Part shown: in pieces, positions 6,001 to 12,406 of the stretch
Position numbering within the stretch: the first letter of the stretch is position 1
How the letters are laid out: each line of letters begins with the position of its first letter
Source: Clostridiales bacterium
Lineage (GTDB): Bacteria > Bacillota_A > Clostridia > Saccharofermentanales > Saccharofermentanaceae
Length of the DNA stretch: 12,406 nucleotides
Direction of reading: 5' to 3'
NCBI GenBank assembly: GCA_024695545.1
Contig: JAILHZ010000095.1
Coordinates: 1-12,406, forward strand
Position numbers and translations under genes: made by a program
Notes under the pieces: model-generated
What the model was told of the DNA's origin: nothing
The model's input: the letters and a program-made list of their open reading frames with translations, nothing else
Databases searched by the model: none

Positions 6001-7734
6001 CCGCCGCCGCATCACGATATCTACTCGATCGAGGATCTCGCGGAGCTGATCCATGACCTGAAGAATGCGAACCGCTTTGCAAGAATCAACGTTAAGCTCG
6101 TTTCTGAAGTCGGTGTCGGTACAATCGCCGCAGGTGTTGCAAAAGCACGCGCAGACGTCGTTCTGATCTCCGGTTATGACGGAGGTACAGGTGCGGCTCC
6201 GAGAACGTCGATCCGTCACGCGGGTCTTCCGTGGGAGCTCGGTGTTGCCGAGGCTCACCAGACACTGCTGCTGAATGATCTTCGTTCCCGTATTACGGTT
6301 GAGGCAGACGGTAAGCTCCTGACCGGCCGTGATGTTGCGATCGCATGTCTCCTGGGCGCCGAGGAATTCGGTTTTGCTACAGGACCGCTGGTCGCTCTCG
6401 GATGCGCCATGATGCGTGTATGTAACCTCGATACTTGTCCGTTCGGTGTGGCAACACAGAACCCGAAACTCAGAGCGAAGTTCGAAGGTAAGCCGGAATA
6501 CGTTGTTAACTTCATGCGCTTCATCGCTGAGGAACTTCGTGAGATCATGGCCCAGCTCGGATTCAGAACGATCGATGAGATGGTCGGAAGATCCGATATG
6601 CTCCGTGTCAATAAGGCGATCAAGTTCTGGAAGTCCACAGGTATCGATCTTTCTGCGATCCTTTATCGTCCGCAGCTTGACTCGACAGTCATCACACATC
6701 ACACAGTATCTCAGGATCACAAGCTTGAGAACACACTCGACTATAAGGTTCTGATCCCGCTGTCTGAGCCGGCACTGAATGAAGGAAGAAAGGTCAGCCT
6801 TTCTCTCGAGATCCATAACACTGACCGTGCCGCAGGTACCCAGCTGGGTTCCGCGATCACGAGGATCCACGGCGAGAAGGGTCTGCCGGATGACGCGATC
6901 GATGTACACTTCAGAGGATCTGCAGGACAGAGCTTCGGTGCATTTATCCCGCACGGCCTGACACTGCGTCTCGAAGGTGATGCGAATGACTATGTAGGAA
7001 AAGGACTTTCCGGCGGTAAGATCGTGGTCAGAAAGGACAGAGACGCTTCCTTCCGCTCCGAAGAGAATACGATCATCGGTAACGTTTCTCTCTATGGTGC
7101 AACATCCGGTACAGCATACATCAGCGGTATCGCAGGCGAACGTTTCTGCGTAAGAAACAGTGGTGCAACAGCGGTTGTCGAGGGTGTCGGTGATCACGGA
7201 TGTGAATACATGACCGGCGGACGCGCGATCGTCCTCGGACCTACAGGAAGAAACTTCGCAGCAGGTATGTCCGGCGGTATCGCATATGTATATGATGCCA
7301 ACGGTGATTTCGCCCAGCGCTGCAACCAGGAAATGGTCGAGCTCCTGCCTCTGTCCGATCCGGAAGAGATCGAGTTCGTCAGATCCCAGATCAGTGAACA
7401 TGTACGTGCGACACAGAGCACATATGCAGAACATATCCTGACCAATTTCGATGACCTCATCGGACGTTTCGTTAAGGTACTGCCGCATGATTATGCGAAG
7501 TTCAACGAGAAACTTGCTCAGGTAAAGATGGACGGTTACGAAGGTGACGAAGCCCTGATGATGGCATTCGAACTGGCAACCGGCAAGGAACAGGCACCGA
7601 TCAAGGTGGTAGAAGAAACGAAGCCGGAAGTTAAGAAGACTTCCGCAAAGAAGACAACTGCCGCGAAGAAGACAACCACAGCTAAGAAGCCGGCTTCTTC
7701 GACATCTCGCAAAGGAGGGAAGAAGAATGGGTAA
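3007..7734 (+). CDS. gltB: glutamate synthase (NADPH) large subunit
   Basis: This 1575-residue protein converts glutamine and 2-oxoglutarate to two glutamates, using electrons delivered by GltD. Domains in order: a class II (Ntn) glutaminase with catalytic Cys18 in HDACGIGF (about 18-430), expected to be exposed by removal of the first 17 residues; a central domain (about 475-790); an FMN-binding synthase domain with [11 protein letters not shown] and [12 protein letters not shown] (about 870-1220); a 3Fe-4S ligand set Cys1133, Cys1139, Cys1144 in [15 protein letters not shown]; and a C-terminal GXGXG beta-helix domain (about 1260-1500). Two low-complexity stretches look unusual for the family: a linker near 456-470 ([16 protein letters not shown]) and a 45-residue Lys/Ala/Thr-rich tail from 1531. 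AGGAGG at 2993-2998 sits 8 nt before ATG 3007. The stop overlaps the gltD start by 8 nt. All catalytic landmarks are intact. Confidence 0.98.
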   Translation: MMMQKQGLYSPEYEHDACGIGFVVNIHGKRSHQTVKDGLKILANLAHRGGEGSDENTGDGAGMLLQIPDAFFRKVCPEENITLPQAGDYGVGMVFLPRQSDAREKCMKVIDKAVEEEGQVVLGWRDTPVNESTIGVTAEENRPYIMQIFIGRGDKTKAGIAFDRALYVIRKKLEKRTIELTETDPRYFYFASLSTRTIVYKGMLTPEQMDAFYLDLKDLSFDSALALVHSRYSTNTFPSWERAHPYRYLIHNGEINTLRGNINAMYARSASISNKAFGDEMEKVLPIINPNGSDSAMFDNTLEFLTLSGRSLAETAMMMVPEPWIKHEQMDEDVKAFYEYNSMLMEPWDGPAALAFTDGRSIVATLDRNGLRPARYVVTEDGYVILSSEVGVLPIDESRVISKNRLRPGRMLLIDTEEGRIITNEEIKKKVATAHPYKQWIDENMVRLSDLVDDYKTSAKAPAKAAKSASSDIEVKQKMFGYTYEDIRKMVIPMANTGAEAIGAMGNDSPIAVLSDKPQLLYNYFKQLFAQVTNPPIDCIREDIVIMERMYLGNEGNIIEPKATDARHIALPCPILKDEELAAVKNIKRKGFKSVVIPILYEANGDGHTLEKAMDALCKTASEAVEKGTNILVLSDRDADADKSPIPALLAVAGLHQHLVRKGQRHMTSIVLESGEPREVHHFALLVGYGASAINPYMAYATIADEIAHQRLDKELDVAIDNYIDAARHGIVKILSKMGISAVKSYQGAQIFEALGIGEEVIEKYFTSTASRIGGIGLDEIAKEVGQRMEAAYKTADTQPGLATGGVYQWRKDGEYHMFNPKTIYQLQNAVRKGDYNLFKEYSRGLNEENERLCTIRGLLEFVPSKQPISIYEVEPVENIVKRFKTGAMSYGSISKEAHEALAIAMNRLGGKSNTGEGGEDPERYERMANGDSKMSAIKQVASGRFGVTSDYLVHAREIQIKMAQGAKPGEGGQLPAGKVYPWIAKTRHSTPGVGLISPPPHHDIYSIEDLAELIHDLKNANRFARINVKLVSEVGVGTIAAGVAKARADVVLISGYDGGTGAAPRTSIRHAGLPWELGVAEAHQTLLLNDLRSRITVEADGKLLTGRDVAIACLLGAEEFGFATGPLVALGCAMMRVCNLDTCPFGVATQNPKLRAKFEGKPEYVVNFMRFIAEELREIMAQLGFRTIDEMVGRSDMLRVNKAIKFWKSTGIDLSAILYRPQLDSTVITHHTVSQDHKLENTLDYKVLIPLSEPALNEGRKVSLSLEIHNTDRAAGTQLGSAITRIHGEKGLPDDAIDVHFRGSAGQSFGAFIPHGLTLRLEGDANDYVGKGLSGGKIVVRKDRDASFRSEENTIIGNVSLYGATSGTAYISGIAGERFCVRNSGATAVVEGVGDHGCEYMTGGRAIVLGPTGRNFAAGMSGGIAYVYDANGDFAQRCNQEMVELLPLSDPEEIEFVRSQISEHVRATQSTYAEHILTNFDDLIGRFVKVLPHDYAKFNEKLAQVKMDGYEGDEALMMAFELATGKEQAPIKVVEETKPEVKKTSAKKTTAAKKTTTAKKPASSTSRKGGKKNG
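7711..7718 (+). promoter_or_regulatory. gltD ribosome binding site encoded inside the gltB tail
   Basis: AAAGGAGG lies 8 nt before the gltD ATG at 7727 and is read in gltB as Lys-Gly-Gly. It is a very strong site embedded in coding sequence, so gltD can be re-initiated by ribosomes finishing gltB. The basic tail and the ribosome binding site therefore share these bases. Confidence 0.85.
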
Positions 7735-9238
7735 GAATACCGGATTCCTGGAATACGAGAGAGCGATCGGACCGGACCGTGACATAAAAGAACGTGTCCG
7801 CGACTACCGTGAAGTACATCAGATGTACCAGTCCGAAGAGGCGGCCAGAACCCAGGGCGCGCGCTGTATGGACTGTGGTGTTCCGTTCTGCCAGACAGGT
7901 ATGTTCTTAGGACGTGGCGCGACAGGATGCCCGCTTTCCAACCTCATTCCTGAGTTCAACGATCTCCTGTATAAAGGTCATTTTGAAGATGCATACAGAA
8001 GACTCCGAAAGACCAACGGCTTCCCGGAATTCACGGGACGTGTATGTCCGGCACTCTGTGAAGGTGCCTGCACATGCGGTGCGGGATTTGCTTCCACTTC
8101 CGTAAGAAACAACGAGTGGTTCCTCTCGGAGACCGCATGGAAAAACGGCAACATGAAACCGAATCCTCCGAAGAAGAGAACCGGAAAGAAAGTTGCCGTG
8201 ATCGGCTCCGGTCCGTCCGGCCTTTCCTGCGCAGACCAGCTTAACCACGCTGGACACAGTGTCACGGTATATGAGAGAGCCGACCGTCCGGGTGGACTTC
8301 TCATGTATGGTATTCCGAACATGAAACTCGATAAGCAGGTCATTCTCCGTCGTGTGAAACTGATGGAAGAAGAAGGCATTAAGTTCAAGTGCGGAGTGGA
8401 AGTCGGACACGACATCACGATCGAAGAGATCAGAAGTTCTTTTGACGCAGTCGTACTCTGCTGTGGTGCAACCAAACCGAGAAACCTCGTCGTCGAAGGA
8501 AGAGAACTGAAGGGGATCTATTTTGCAGTAGATTATCTCCGTACAAATACACAGGCGCTTTTCGCGAAGGATCACTTCGATAAGGAAGGACCGGCTCCGG
8601 ATCTTGCGATTTCCGCAAAGGGTAAGCACGTCGTTATCATCGGCGGCGGTGATACCGGTACGGACTGTTCCGCAACCGCGCTTCGTCAGGGTGCAAAGAG
8701 CGTTACTCAGCTCGAGATCATGGGACCGCTTCCGGATGTCCGTGCAGTAAATAACCCGTGGCCGGAATATCCGTTCGTAAAGAAAGTGGACTACGGTCAG
8801 GAAGAAGTGGCGGCAGTTTATGGCGAAGATCCGCGTCAGTACTATATGTCGACTGAGAAGTTCATCGGCGACAGCAAGGGCAACGTCAAGAAACTCCAGG
8901 TCGTTGAAGTCAACTGGCAGAAGGACGAGAAGACCGGACGCATGATCCCGGTTCCGCTCGACTGGTCGAGACACACGATCGATGCCGATCTCGTCATTCT
9001 GGCGATGGGCTTCCTCGGACCGGAAGATACGATCCCGGCAGCTCTGAAACTTGACCGTGACGGCCGATCCAATGTATCTGCCGAGTTCGGTAAATTCCAG
9101 ACAAATGTGGACGGTGTCTTTGCCGCAGGTGATATGAGAAGAGGACAGTCGCTCGTCGTATGGGCCCTGACCGAAGGAAGAGGCGCCGCAAGAGAATGCG
9201 ACAAATATCTCCGTGGCGGACAGGGGATCCTGCCGTAA
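7727..9238 (+). CDS. gltD: glutamate synthase (NADPH) small subunit
   Basis: This 503-residue flavoprotein takes electrons from NADPH through FAD and two 4Fe-4S clusters and passes them to GltB. The N-terminal part carries the cluster cysteines Cys47, Cys50, Cys55 and Cys68 (CMDCGVPFC ... GCP) and Cys107, Cys111, Cys115 and Cys117 ([13 protein letters not shown]). The FAD-binding GSGPSG is near residue 160, with [15 protein letters not shown] after it. The NADPH-binding GGGDTGTD is near 306. A C-terminal [15 protein letters not shown] segment completes the FAD site. Length and motif order are standard for GltD and related dihydropyrimidine dehydrogenase-type subunits. Its direct overlap with gltB makes the GltD identity secure. 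Both genes end at a strong terminator. Confidence 0.98.
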   Translation: MGKNTGFLEYERAIGPDRDIKERVRDYREVHQMYQSEEAARTQGARCMDCGVPFCQTGMFLGRGATGCPLSNLIPEFNDLLYKGHFEDAYRRLRKTNGFPEFTGRVCPALCEGACTCGAGFASTSVRNNEWFLSETAWKNGNMKPNPPKKRTGKKVAVIGSGPSGLSCADQLNHAGHSVTVYERADRPGGLLMYGIPNMKLDKQVILRRVKLMEEEGIKFKCGVEVGHDITIEEIRSSFDAVVLCCGATKPRNLVVEGRELKGIYFAVDYLRTNTQALFAKDHFDKEGPAPDLAISAKGKHVVIIGGGDTGTDCSATALRQGAKSVTQLEIMGPLPDVRAVNNPWPEYPFVKKVDYGQEEVAAVYGEDPRQYYMSTEKFIGDSKGNVKKLQVVEVNWQKDEKTGRMIPVPLDWSRHTIDADLVILAMGFLGPEDTIPAALKLDRDGRSNVSAEFGKFQTNVDGVFAAGDMRRGQSLVVWALTEGRGAARECDKYLRGGQGILP

Positions 9239-9242
9239 AGAC

Positions 9243-9253
9243 AAGTGCTTTTC
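9243..9253 (+). repeat. AAGTGCTTTTC element, copy 3 (4 nt after the gltD stop)
   Basis: It is identical over 11 nt to 1935-1945 and at the same distance (4 nt) from a stop codon. A further AAGTGCTT at 9265 forms the left arm of the terminator. In RNA, AAGUGCUU is self-complementary if U-G pairs are allowed, so the two copies could pair with each other as an alternative to the terminator stem. Confidence 0.5.
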
Positions 9254-9262
9254 AAAAAGAAA

Positions 9263-9302
9263 AGAAGTGCTTCCGGAATTGACCGGAGGCACTTTTTGTT
9301 TT
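9263..9302 (+). terminator. intrinsic terminator of gltBD
   Basis: AAGTGCTTCCGG (9265-9276) pairs with CCGGAGGCACTT (9283-9294), 12 bp with one G-U pair, over an AATTGA loop, and runs into TTTGTTTT. It is a strong terminator 26 nt after the gltD stop. Confidence 0.94.
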
Positions 9303-9388
9303 CTTCAAAAAATGACGATTCCGTGATACTTTTTTGCTGATGTTAGGGTATACTTGTTTTTACTATTCAAAGAAGGCAGGTGGTCGAG

Positions 9389-10144
9389 ATGGAACAGGAT
9401 AAGCGACTGGTATTTGATACCATTCCGGAGAAGTTCGATAAGTGGAGAGTAAAGTATAATCCCGAGTTGTTTGAACGGATCATAAAGGAAAGTGATCTCG
9501 GCCCGGGGAAGTCCTGCCTTGAGATCGGACCCGGCACAGGCCAGGCATCGGACTTCGCAATCGAGAGCGGATGTGATTATCTGGCGATCGAGCTTGGCGA
9601 GCACCTCGCGGCGAAGATGAAGGAAAAGTATTCTTCCTATCCGAATTTCGATATCGTAGTGGATGATTTTGAGACGCATGATTTCGGAGATAAAAAGTTC
9701 GATCTGATCTTCTCGGCGGCGGCGATCCAGTGGATCGATCAGGACGTTGCGTATCGAAGGGTCAACGAGCTTCTCAAGGACGGCGGTATCCTCGCAATGT
9801 GCTTCATGAGAGCGGATTACCAGAAGAGCAATCCGGAGCTGTTCGACGATATCCAGAAGGTCTATGACAAGTATTTCGTGACGAATCAGCCGTACACCCA
9901 GAAGTTTGATTACATGAAAGGTGAAGAGTACGGGCTGACATTCCTGGATGCTCTTTCATATCCCGGAAGAAGAGAGTATAACGCGGATGAGCATAACGAA
10001 TATCTCGGGACGCATTCCACGCACATTACGCTCAAGGATGAATACAGAGATCTCTTCTTCAACGGAGTGCATGACGCAGTTGTGAAACACGGAAACAAGA
10101 TCGTATTTGATGATCAGTACATGCTCTATCTTTATCGGAAATGA
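9389..10144 (+). CDS. class I SAM-dependent methyltransferase
   Basis: This is a soluble protein of about 251 residues with the Rossmann-type methyltransferase fold. Motif I is LEIGPGTGQ, beginning at about residue 44. An acidic residue at the end of the second strand (LAIELGE) should bind the SAM ribose. Motif IV is FDLIFSAAAIQWID, followed by LLKDGGILAM, as in the Methyltransf_11/25 group. The N-terminal DTIPEKFDKWRVKY segment is typical of small-molecule methyltransferases. A GTG at 9380 in the same frame is possible, but AGGTGG at 9378-9383 is placed for ATG 9389, which I prefer. A weak promoter with -10 TATACT lies at 9349-9354. The gene is alone between two terminators, so the neighbours give no hint of substrate. 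Confidence 0.88.
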   Translation: MEQDKRLVFDTIPEKFDKWRVKYNPELFERIIKESDLGPGKSCLEIGPGTGQASDFAIESGCDYLAIELGEHLAAKMKEKYSSYPNFDIVVDDFETHDFGDKKFDLIFSAAAIQWIDQDVAYRRVNELLKDGGILAMCFMRADYQKSNPELFDDIQKVYDKYFVTNQPYTQKFDYMKGEEYGLTFLDALSYPGRREYNADEHNEYLGTHSTHITLKDEYRDLFFNGVHDAVVKHGNKIVFDDQYMLYLYRK

Positions 10145-10185
10145 GTTTGCCGCGAAGGTAGAACTCTGACAGCCGCAACCTGATG

Positions 10186-10227
10186 AAAAAGAAGTCCCTG
10201 CCCCGGAATACGGGACAGGGACTTTTG
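10186..10227. terminator. bidirectional terminator between the methyltransferase and SPFH genes
   Basis: AAGTCCCTG-c-CCCG (10192-10205) pairs with CGGG-a-CAGGGACTT (10211-10224) over the loop GAATA: 9 bp, one C/A mismatch, then 4 bp. The plus-strand product ends in TTTT. On the minus strand the stem is followed by CTTTTTC, so it can serve both convergent genes. Confidence 0.9.
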
Positions 10228-10246
10228 CAGTTTATCGATAGGATGA

Positions 10247-11278
10247 TTAATCCTGTGCCGGTACCGGTGTCGGAGTCGGTGCCGGAGTTGCTTCCGGTGC
10301 TTTCTTCTCGCCTGTGGCATCAGGAGAGATCAGGATCGAGGACATGGAATCATTTCCGACGATCGTGGTCGGGAGCTTGCCGTCCCACTTCTCGTAATAC
10401 TTGTTGCGGAGAACGTTCTCATCGATAGAATCGGAGATCGCCTTGTTGGCATCTGCCTCTGCCTGAGCTTCGATGACCTTGGCATCTGCTTTGGCCTGCG
10501 CGTTTGTCTTCGTTACAGCAGCATCAGCTTCCGCTTTTTCGATGTTCTTCTTGTTCTCGATCTGCTGTGTTTCGTAGTCGATCTGCGCCTGCTGCTTCTT
10601 CGCGATCTTCTCATCGTATTCTGCATCGAAGGATGCATCGTTGATGACGACCTTGTTTACATATACGACTTCTGTTCCGTACTTCTCATCAAGAGATTTC
10701 TGGATGTTATCCTTTGCCTTCGGCTCGATGATGGAACGGTTCGTACAGTCGTTCGGCGACAGTGTTTTTGAAGTGGTCTTAATTGCGGATGCGACGAGTG
10801 ACTCGCTGACCAGGCCGGCTTCATAGTTCGTTACGTTTGCATAGATCCATGCCGACTTCTGCGGGTTGATCTGGTAGGTGACTGTGATGCCCTGGAACAT
10901 GACAGTGTTTCTTTCGGATGTCTCCGAAGAGATGGAGTTGTCGTTAAACTTGATGTCCTGCTGCTTGTTGTTGACCATTACGATCTCCTGGACAAAAGGA
11001 ATCTTGAAATTGATACCGTTGTTCAGTGTCTGCTCCTCGACCTGTCCGAATGTGACACGCACGCCGGTATAACCGGTCGGGATGATGGTGAAAGCATACG
11101 AGAACAGAAAACTGACGAGGCCGAGACCGGCGAGAATGATCACGAGCTTCTTGTTGAGCGGGACTTTCTTTACGCCCTGCACCGAGGTGCCCGCGGAGTT
11201 GAATGACTTCTTGGCGACGAGTGCGATCGCGCCCAGGATCAGTAAGATTCCTAATACACGAAAAATAAGATTCAGCAT
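10247..11278 (-). CDS. SPFH/prohibitin (band 7) family membrane protein
   Basis: The protein has 343 residues from ATG 11278. GGAGG (minus strand of 11287-11291) lies 8 nt before this ATG, whereas the ATG at 11296 has no such site, so the shorter form is chosen. Two hydrophobic helices (about 2-21 and 45-66) are followed by the SPFH domain, beginning IIPTGYTGVRVTFGQV and running to about 240. An Ala/Glu/Lys-rich coiled coil (about 225-300), including KADAKVIEAQAEADANK, follows, then WDGKLPTTIVG, typical of prohibitin-like bacterial proteins. The last 20 residues are Pro/Ala/Thr-rich (APEATPAPTPTPVPAQD). Family members form large rings that organise membrane microdomains and often restrain proteases. 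The extra first helix and the absence of an NfeD-type partner separate it from the flotillin/NfeD group. Its exact role is unknown. Confidence 0.92.
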   Translation of the reverse strand: MLNLIFRVLGILLILGAIALVAKKSFNSAGTSVQGVKKVPLNKKLVIILAGLGLVSFLFSYAFTIIPTGYTGVRVTFGQVEEQTLNNGINFKIPFVQEIVMVNNKQQDIKFNDNSISSETSERNTVMFQGITVTYQINPQKSAWIYANVTNYEAGLVSESLVASAIKTTSKTLSPNDCTNRSIIEPKAKDNIQKSLDEKYGTEVVYVNKVVINDASFDAEYDEKIAKKQQAQIDYETQQIENKKNIEKAEADAAVTKTNAQAKADAKVIEAQAEADANKAISDSIDENVLRNKYYEKWDGKLPTTIVGNDSMSSILISPDATGEKKAPEATPAPTPTPVPAQD

Positions 11279-11325
11279 ATCTTTATCCTCCTTCATAATG
11301 AAGCGTTTTTCCTGCTTCGAAGGAT

Positions 11326-11334
11326 ATTATATCA
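11326..11334 (-). promoter_or_regulatory. extended -10 promoter of the SPFH gene
   Basis: On the minus strand TG-a-TATAAT is a perfect extended -10, with TATAAT as the complement of 11326-11331. It lies about 48 nt upstream of the chosen start codon. The -35 position (CTTTAT, complement of 11349-11354) is poor, as is common for extended -10 promoters. Confidence 0.65.
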
Positions 11335-11417
11335 TAGCGTGTAACCGCATAAAGACAGAGCGTATTCGGTTTTATACGTGTCATTTGCAGGTGGAAGAAG
11401 AAATAGAGTTATTCCAG

Positions 11418-11446
11418 TTGACTTCACCGGGCAAAATGGATAAAAT
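11418..11446 (+). promoter_or_regulatory. sigma-A promoter of the MarR-ABC operon
   Basis: TTGACT (11418-11423), a 17-nt spacer and TAAAAT (11441-11446) match the housekeeping consensus closely. It is the best promoter in the window. Transcription should start near 11453, inside the adjacent palindrome. Confidence 0.8.
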
Positions 11447-11461
11447 GTTAGCGTCCTAACA
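11446..11461. promoter_or_regulatory. probable MarR operator
   Basis: TGTTAG (11446-11451), a 4-nt centre and CTAACA (11456-11461) form a perfect 16-bp palindrome. TTAG...CTAA half-sites are common for MarR/SlyA proteins. It covers the end of the -10 box and the start site, so binding of the MarR product would block its own operon. That it is bound by this MarR protein is inference. Confidence 0.65.
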
Positions 11462-11487
11462 ATTATTTGTTCAGGACACTTTATTTT

Positions 11488-11503
11488 GTCCGTATAAACG
11501 GAC
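11488..11503. promoter_or_regulatory. second 6-4-6 palindrome in the marR leader
   Basis: GTCCGT (11488-11493), ATAA and ACGGAC (11498-11503) repeat the 6-4-6 layout of the upstream operator with different bases. The centres are 42 bp apart, close to four helical turns. In RNA it would be a small hairpin ending 17 nt before the start codon, so it could affect translation rather than bind a protein. Confidence 0.4.
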
Positions 11504-11520
11504 TGAAGGCTTGGTAATCT

Positions 11521-12009
11521 ATGACTAAAAAGAATGACACTTCGGCAAAAGCACCGGTCAGGGATCTCCATATGGGACCCTATGTCCGTCATCTGTCGAA
11601 GTCGATCCGGCTGGCCATTGATGAAGCTCTTGATAAGGAGTTTTCTTCCTCGGGCGAGACGAGGCTGACTTCTGTGCAGGCACATGTCATGGGGTATCTC
11701 AACATGCAGCACGAACTCGGCAATGTGGTCTATCAGAAGGATATTGAGCAGGTGTTTCATATCCAGAGAAGTACGGCCACGGGTATCCTGAAACTTCTTG
11801 AACAGCGGGGATCGATCCGCAGGGTGAGCGAGCAGAGGGATGCGCGTCTTAAGAGGATCGAGGTCACGGAGAAAGCGAGGCTTGCAAAGAAGCGCGTAGA
11901 CTCGACGATCGAAGGCGTAGAGAAGAGACTTGTCCGCGGACTGACAGATGAAGAAATCAAGACATACATTGAATTGACAGAAAAAATGAGAAGGAATTTG
12001 GAAGAATGA
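11521..12009 (+). CDS. MarR-family transcriptional regulator
   Basis: This 162-residue protein has the MarR layout: an N-terminal dimerisation helix (about 19-43), a winged helix-turn-helix (about 49-122) containing LTSVQAHVMGYL, the recognition helix region IQRSTATGILKLLEQRG, and the wing motif SEQRDARLKRIEVT with the conserved Asp107 and Arg109, then C-terminal dimerisation helices. The first 15 residues (MTKKNDTSAKAPVRD) are a non-conserved extension. Seven codons into the gene, a 19-nt segment is identical to part of the GltB linker. The ribosome binding site is weak (GAAGG at 11505-11509, 11 nt from ATG), which would keep repressor levels low. The stop overlaps the ABC exporter start as ATGA. 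This arrangement points to a ligand-responsive repressor of its own efflux operon. No Cys is present for redox sensing of the OhrR kind. Confidence 0.92.
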   Translation: MTKKNDTSAKAPVRDLHMGPYVRHLSKSIRLAIDEALDKEFSSSGETRLTSVQAHVMGYLNMQHELGNVVYQKDIEQVFHIQRSTATGILKLLEQRGSIRRVSEQRDARLKRIEVTEKARLAKKRVDSTIEGVEKRLVRGLTDEEIKTYIELTEKMRRNLEE

Positions 12010-12406
12010 TTAGACGATTATTGAAATCAGTACGAGAGTACAAAAAACCGTCGATCCTCGCTCCGGTCCTTGTCTCCTGCGAAGTCGTCATGGAGGTACT
12101 GATGCCTCTTCTGATGAGTAAGCTGATCGACAAGGGTATCGAGAAGAGCAACATGAACTATGTGTGGGCGATGGGTTCGCTTCTCCTGGTGTGCATGTTC
12201 ATCTCTATGGCATTCGGAGCTCTATCCGGAAGAGAAGCGGCAAAGGCCAGCGCCGGTTTTGCGAAGAACCTGCGTCATGACATGTTCCACAACCTGCAGA
12301 CGTTCTCTTTTTCGAACATCGACAAGTTTAAGACAAGCAGTATCATTACAAGATTGACCACCGATGTTACAAATGTACAGAACGCATACCAGATGGTGAT
12401 CCGTAT
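12006..12406 (+). CDS. ABC exporter (multidrug type), N-terminal part, truncated by the window end
   Basis: The frame opens with ATG 12006, overlapping the marR stop by 4 nt, and stays open to the edge, giving 133 residues. Two transmembrane helices (about 17-38 and 53-73) and the intracellular-loop segment with NLRHDMFHNLQTFSFSNIDKF followed by SSIITRLTTDVTNVQNAYQM match the ABC_membrane domain of type I half-transporters such as YheI/LmrC-like exporters. The ATPase domain should lie beyond the window, probably followed by a second half-transporter. Coupling to a MarR gene is typical for drug or peptide efflux. The substrate cannot be told. Confidence 0.92.
   Translation, partial: MIRRLLKSVREYKKPSILAPVLVSCEVVMEVLMPLLMSKLIDKGIEKSNMNYVWAMGSLLLVCMFISMAFGALSGREAAKASAGFAKNLRHDMFHNLQTFSFSNIDKFKTSSIITRLTTDVTNVQNAYQMVIR

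Noticed and set aside
4870..7785. Minus-strand open frame of 971 codons antisense to gltB, and similar long ones at 2359-4830 and 230-1927
   Set aside because: They mirror strongly supported genes, have Arg/Asp/Ser/Cys-rich sequence without domain logic, lack convincing ribosome binding sites, and arise from the codon bias (many GATC/CTC/GTC codons) of the real genes.
11279..11296. ATG at 11296 as the start of the SPFH protein
   Set aside because: The strong GGAGG lies between it and ATG 11278, so the extra six codons are the ribosome binding site region of the shorter form.
1..12406. CRISPR arrays, insertion sequences, prophage or tRNA/rRNA genes
   Set aside because: No regularly spaced repeats, transposase or integrase motifs, terminal inverted repeats or tRNA-like folds were seen in the short intergenic regions.

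Overview
The window reads as a chromosomal segment of an anaerobic-type, moderate-GC Firmicute (Clostridia-like). The reasons are strong AGGAGG-type ribosome binding sites, short intergenic gaps with classic hairpin/T-run terminators, extended -10 promoters (TGnTATAAT), and a bacterial glutamate synthase of the NADPH GltBD type. The taxon is an inference from style; no rRNA or tRNA marker is present. Eight well-supported genes are visible, plus the first few codons of a probable divergent gene at the left edge. The last of the eight, an ABC exporter, runs off the right edge.

Layout. (1) Positions 1-148: a divergent promoter region with a probable leftward start at 24. (2) 161-1930: a HAD phosphatase followed by an sn-glycerol-1-phosphate dehydrogenase (AraM/EgsA family), closed by a strong terminator. 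(3) 2134-2748: a small two-helix membrane protein of unknown function. (4) 2749-3006: the gltB control region, with a promoter whose -35 lies inside a TTGCAA inverted repeat, then a structured leader of about 140 nt with a terminator-like hairpin. (5) 3007-9238: gltB and gltD, overlapping by 8 nt, closed by a strong terminator. (6) 9389-10144: a class I SAM methyltransferase, converging through a shared bidirectional terminator on (7) an SPFH/prohibitin-like membrane protein on the minus strand (10247-11278). (8) 11297-11520: a divergent control region with good promoters in both directions and a palindromic operator. (9) 11521-12406: a MarR regulator overlapping by 4 nt the start of an ABC exporter.

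How the genes work together. GltB and GltD form NADPH-dependent glutamate synthase, the second half of the GS/GOGAT ammonia assimilation route. The G1P dehydrogenase makes sn-glycerol-1-phosphate from dihydroxyacetone phosphate, and the upstream HAD phosphatase may act on a related phosphoester. The MarR/ABC pair looks like a self-regulated efflux operon. The membrane protein at 2134 and gltB share promoter elements and may be co-regulated.

No mobile element, CRISPR array, phage gene, tRNA or rRNA was seen. The least explained items are the gltB leader, an AAGTGCTT(TTC) element that recurs only in noncoding DNA, the Lys/Ala/Thr-rich tail and linker of GltB, and an exact 19-nt segment shared by gltB and the MarR gene. 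None of these amounts to a clearly new system; they are leads.
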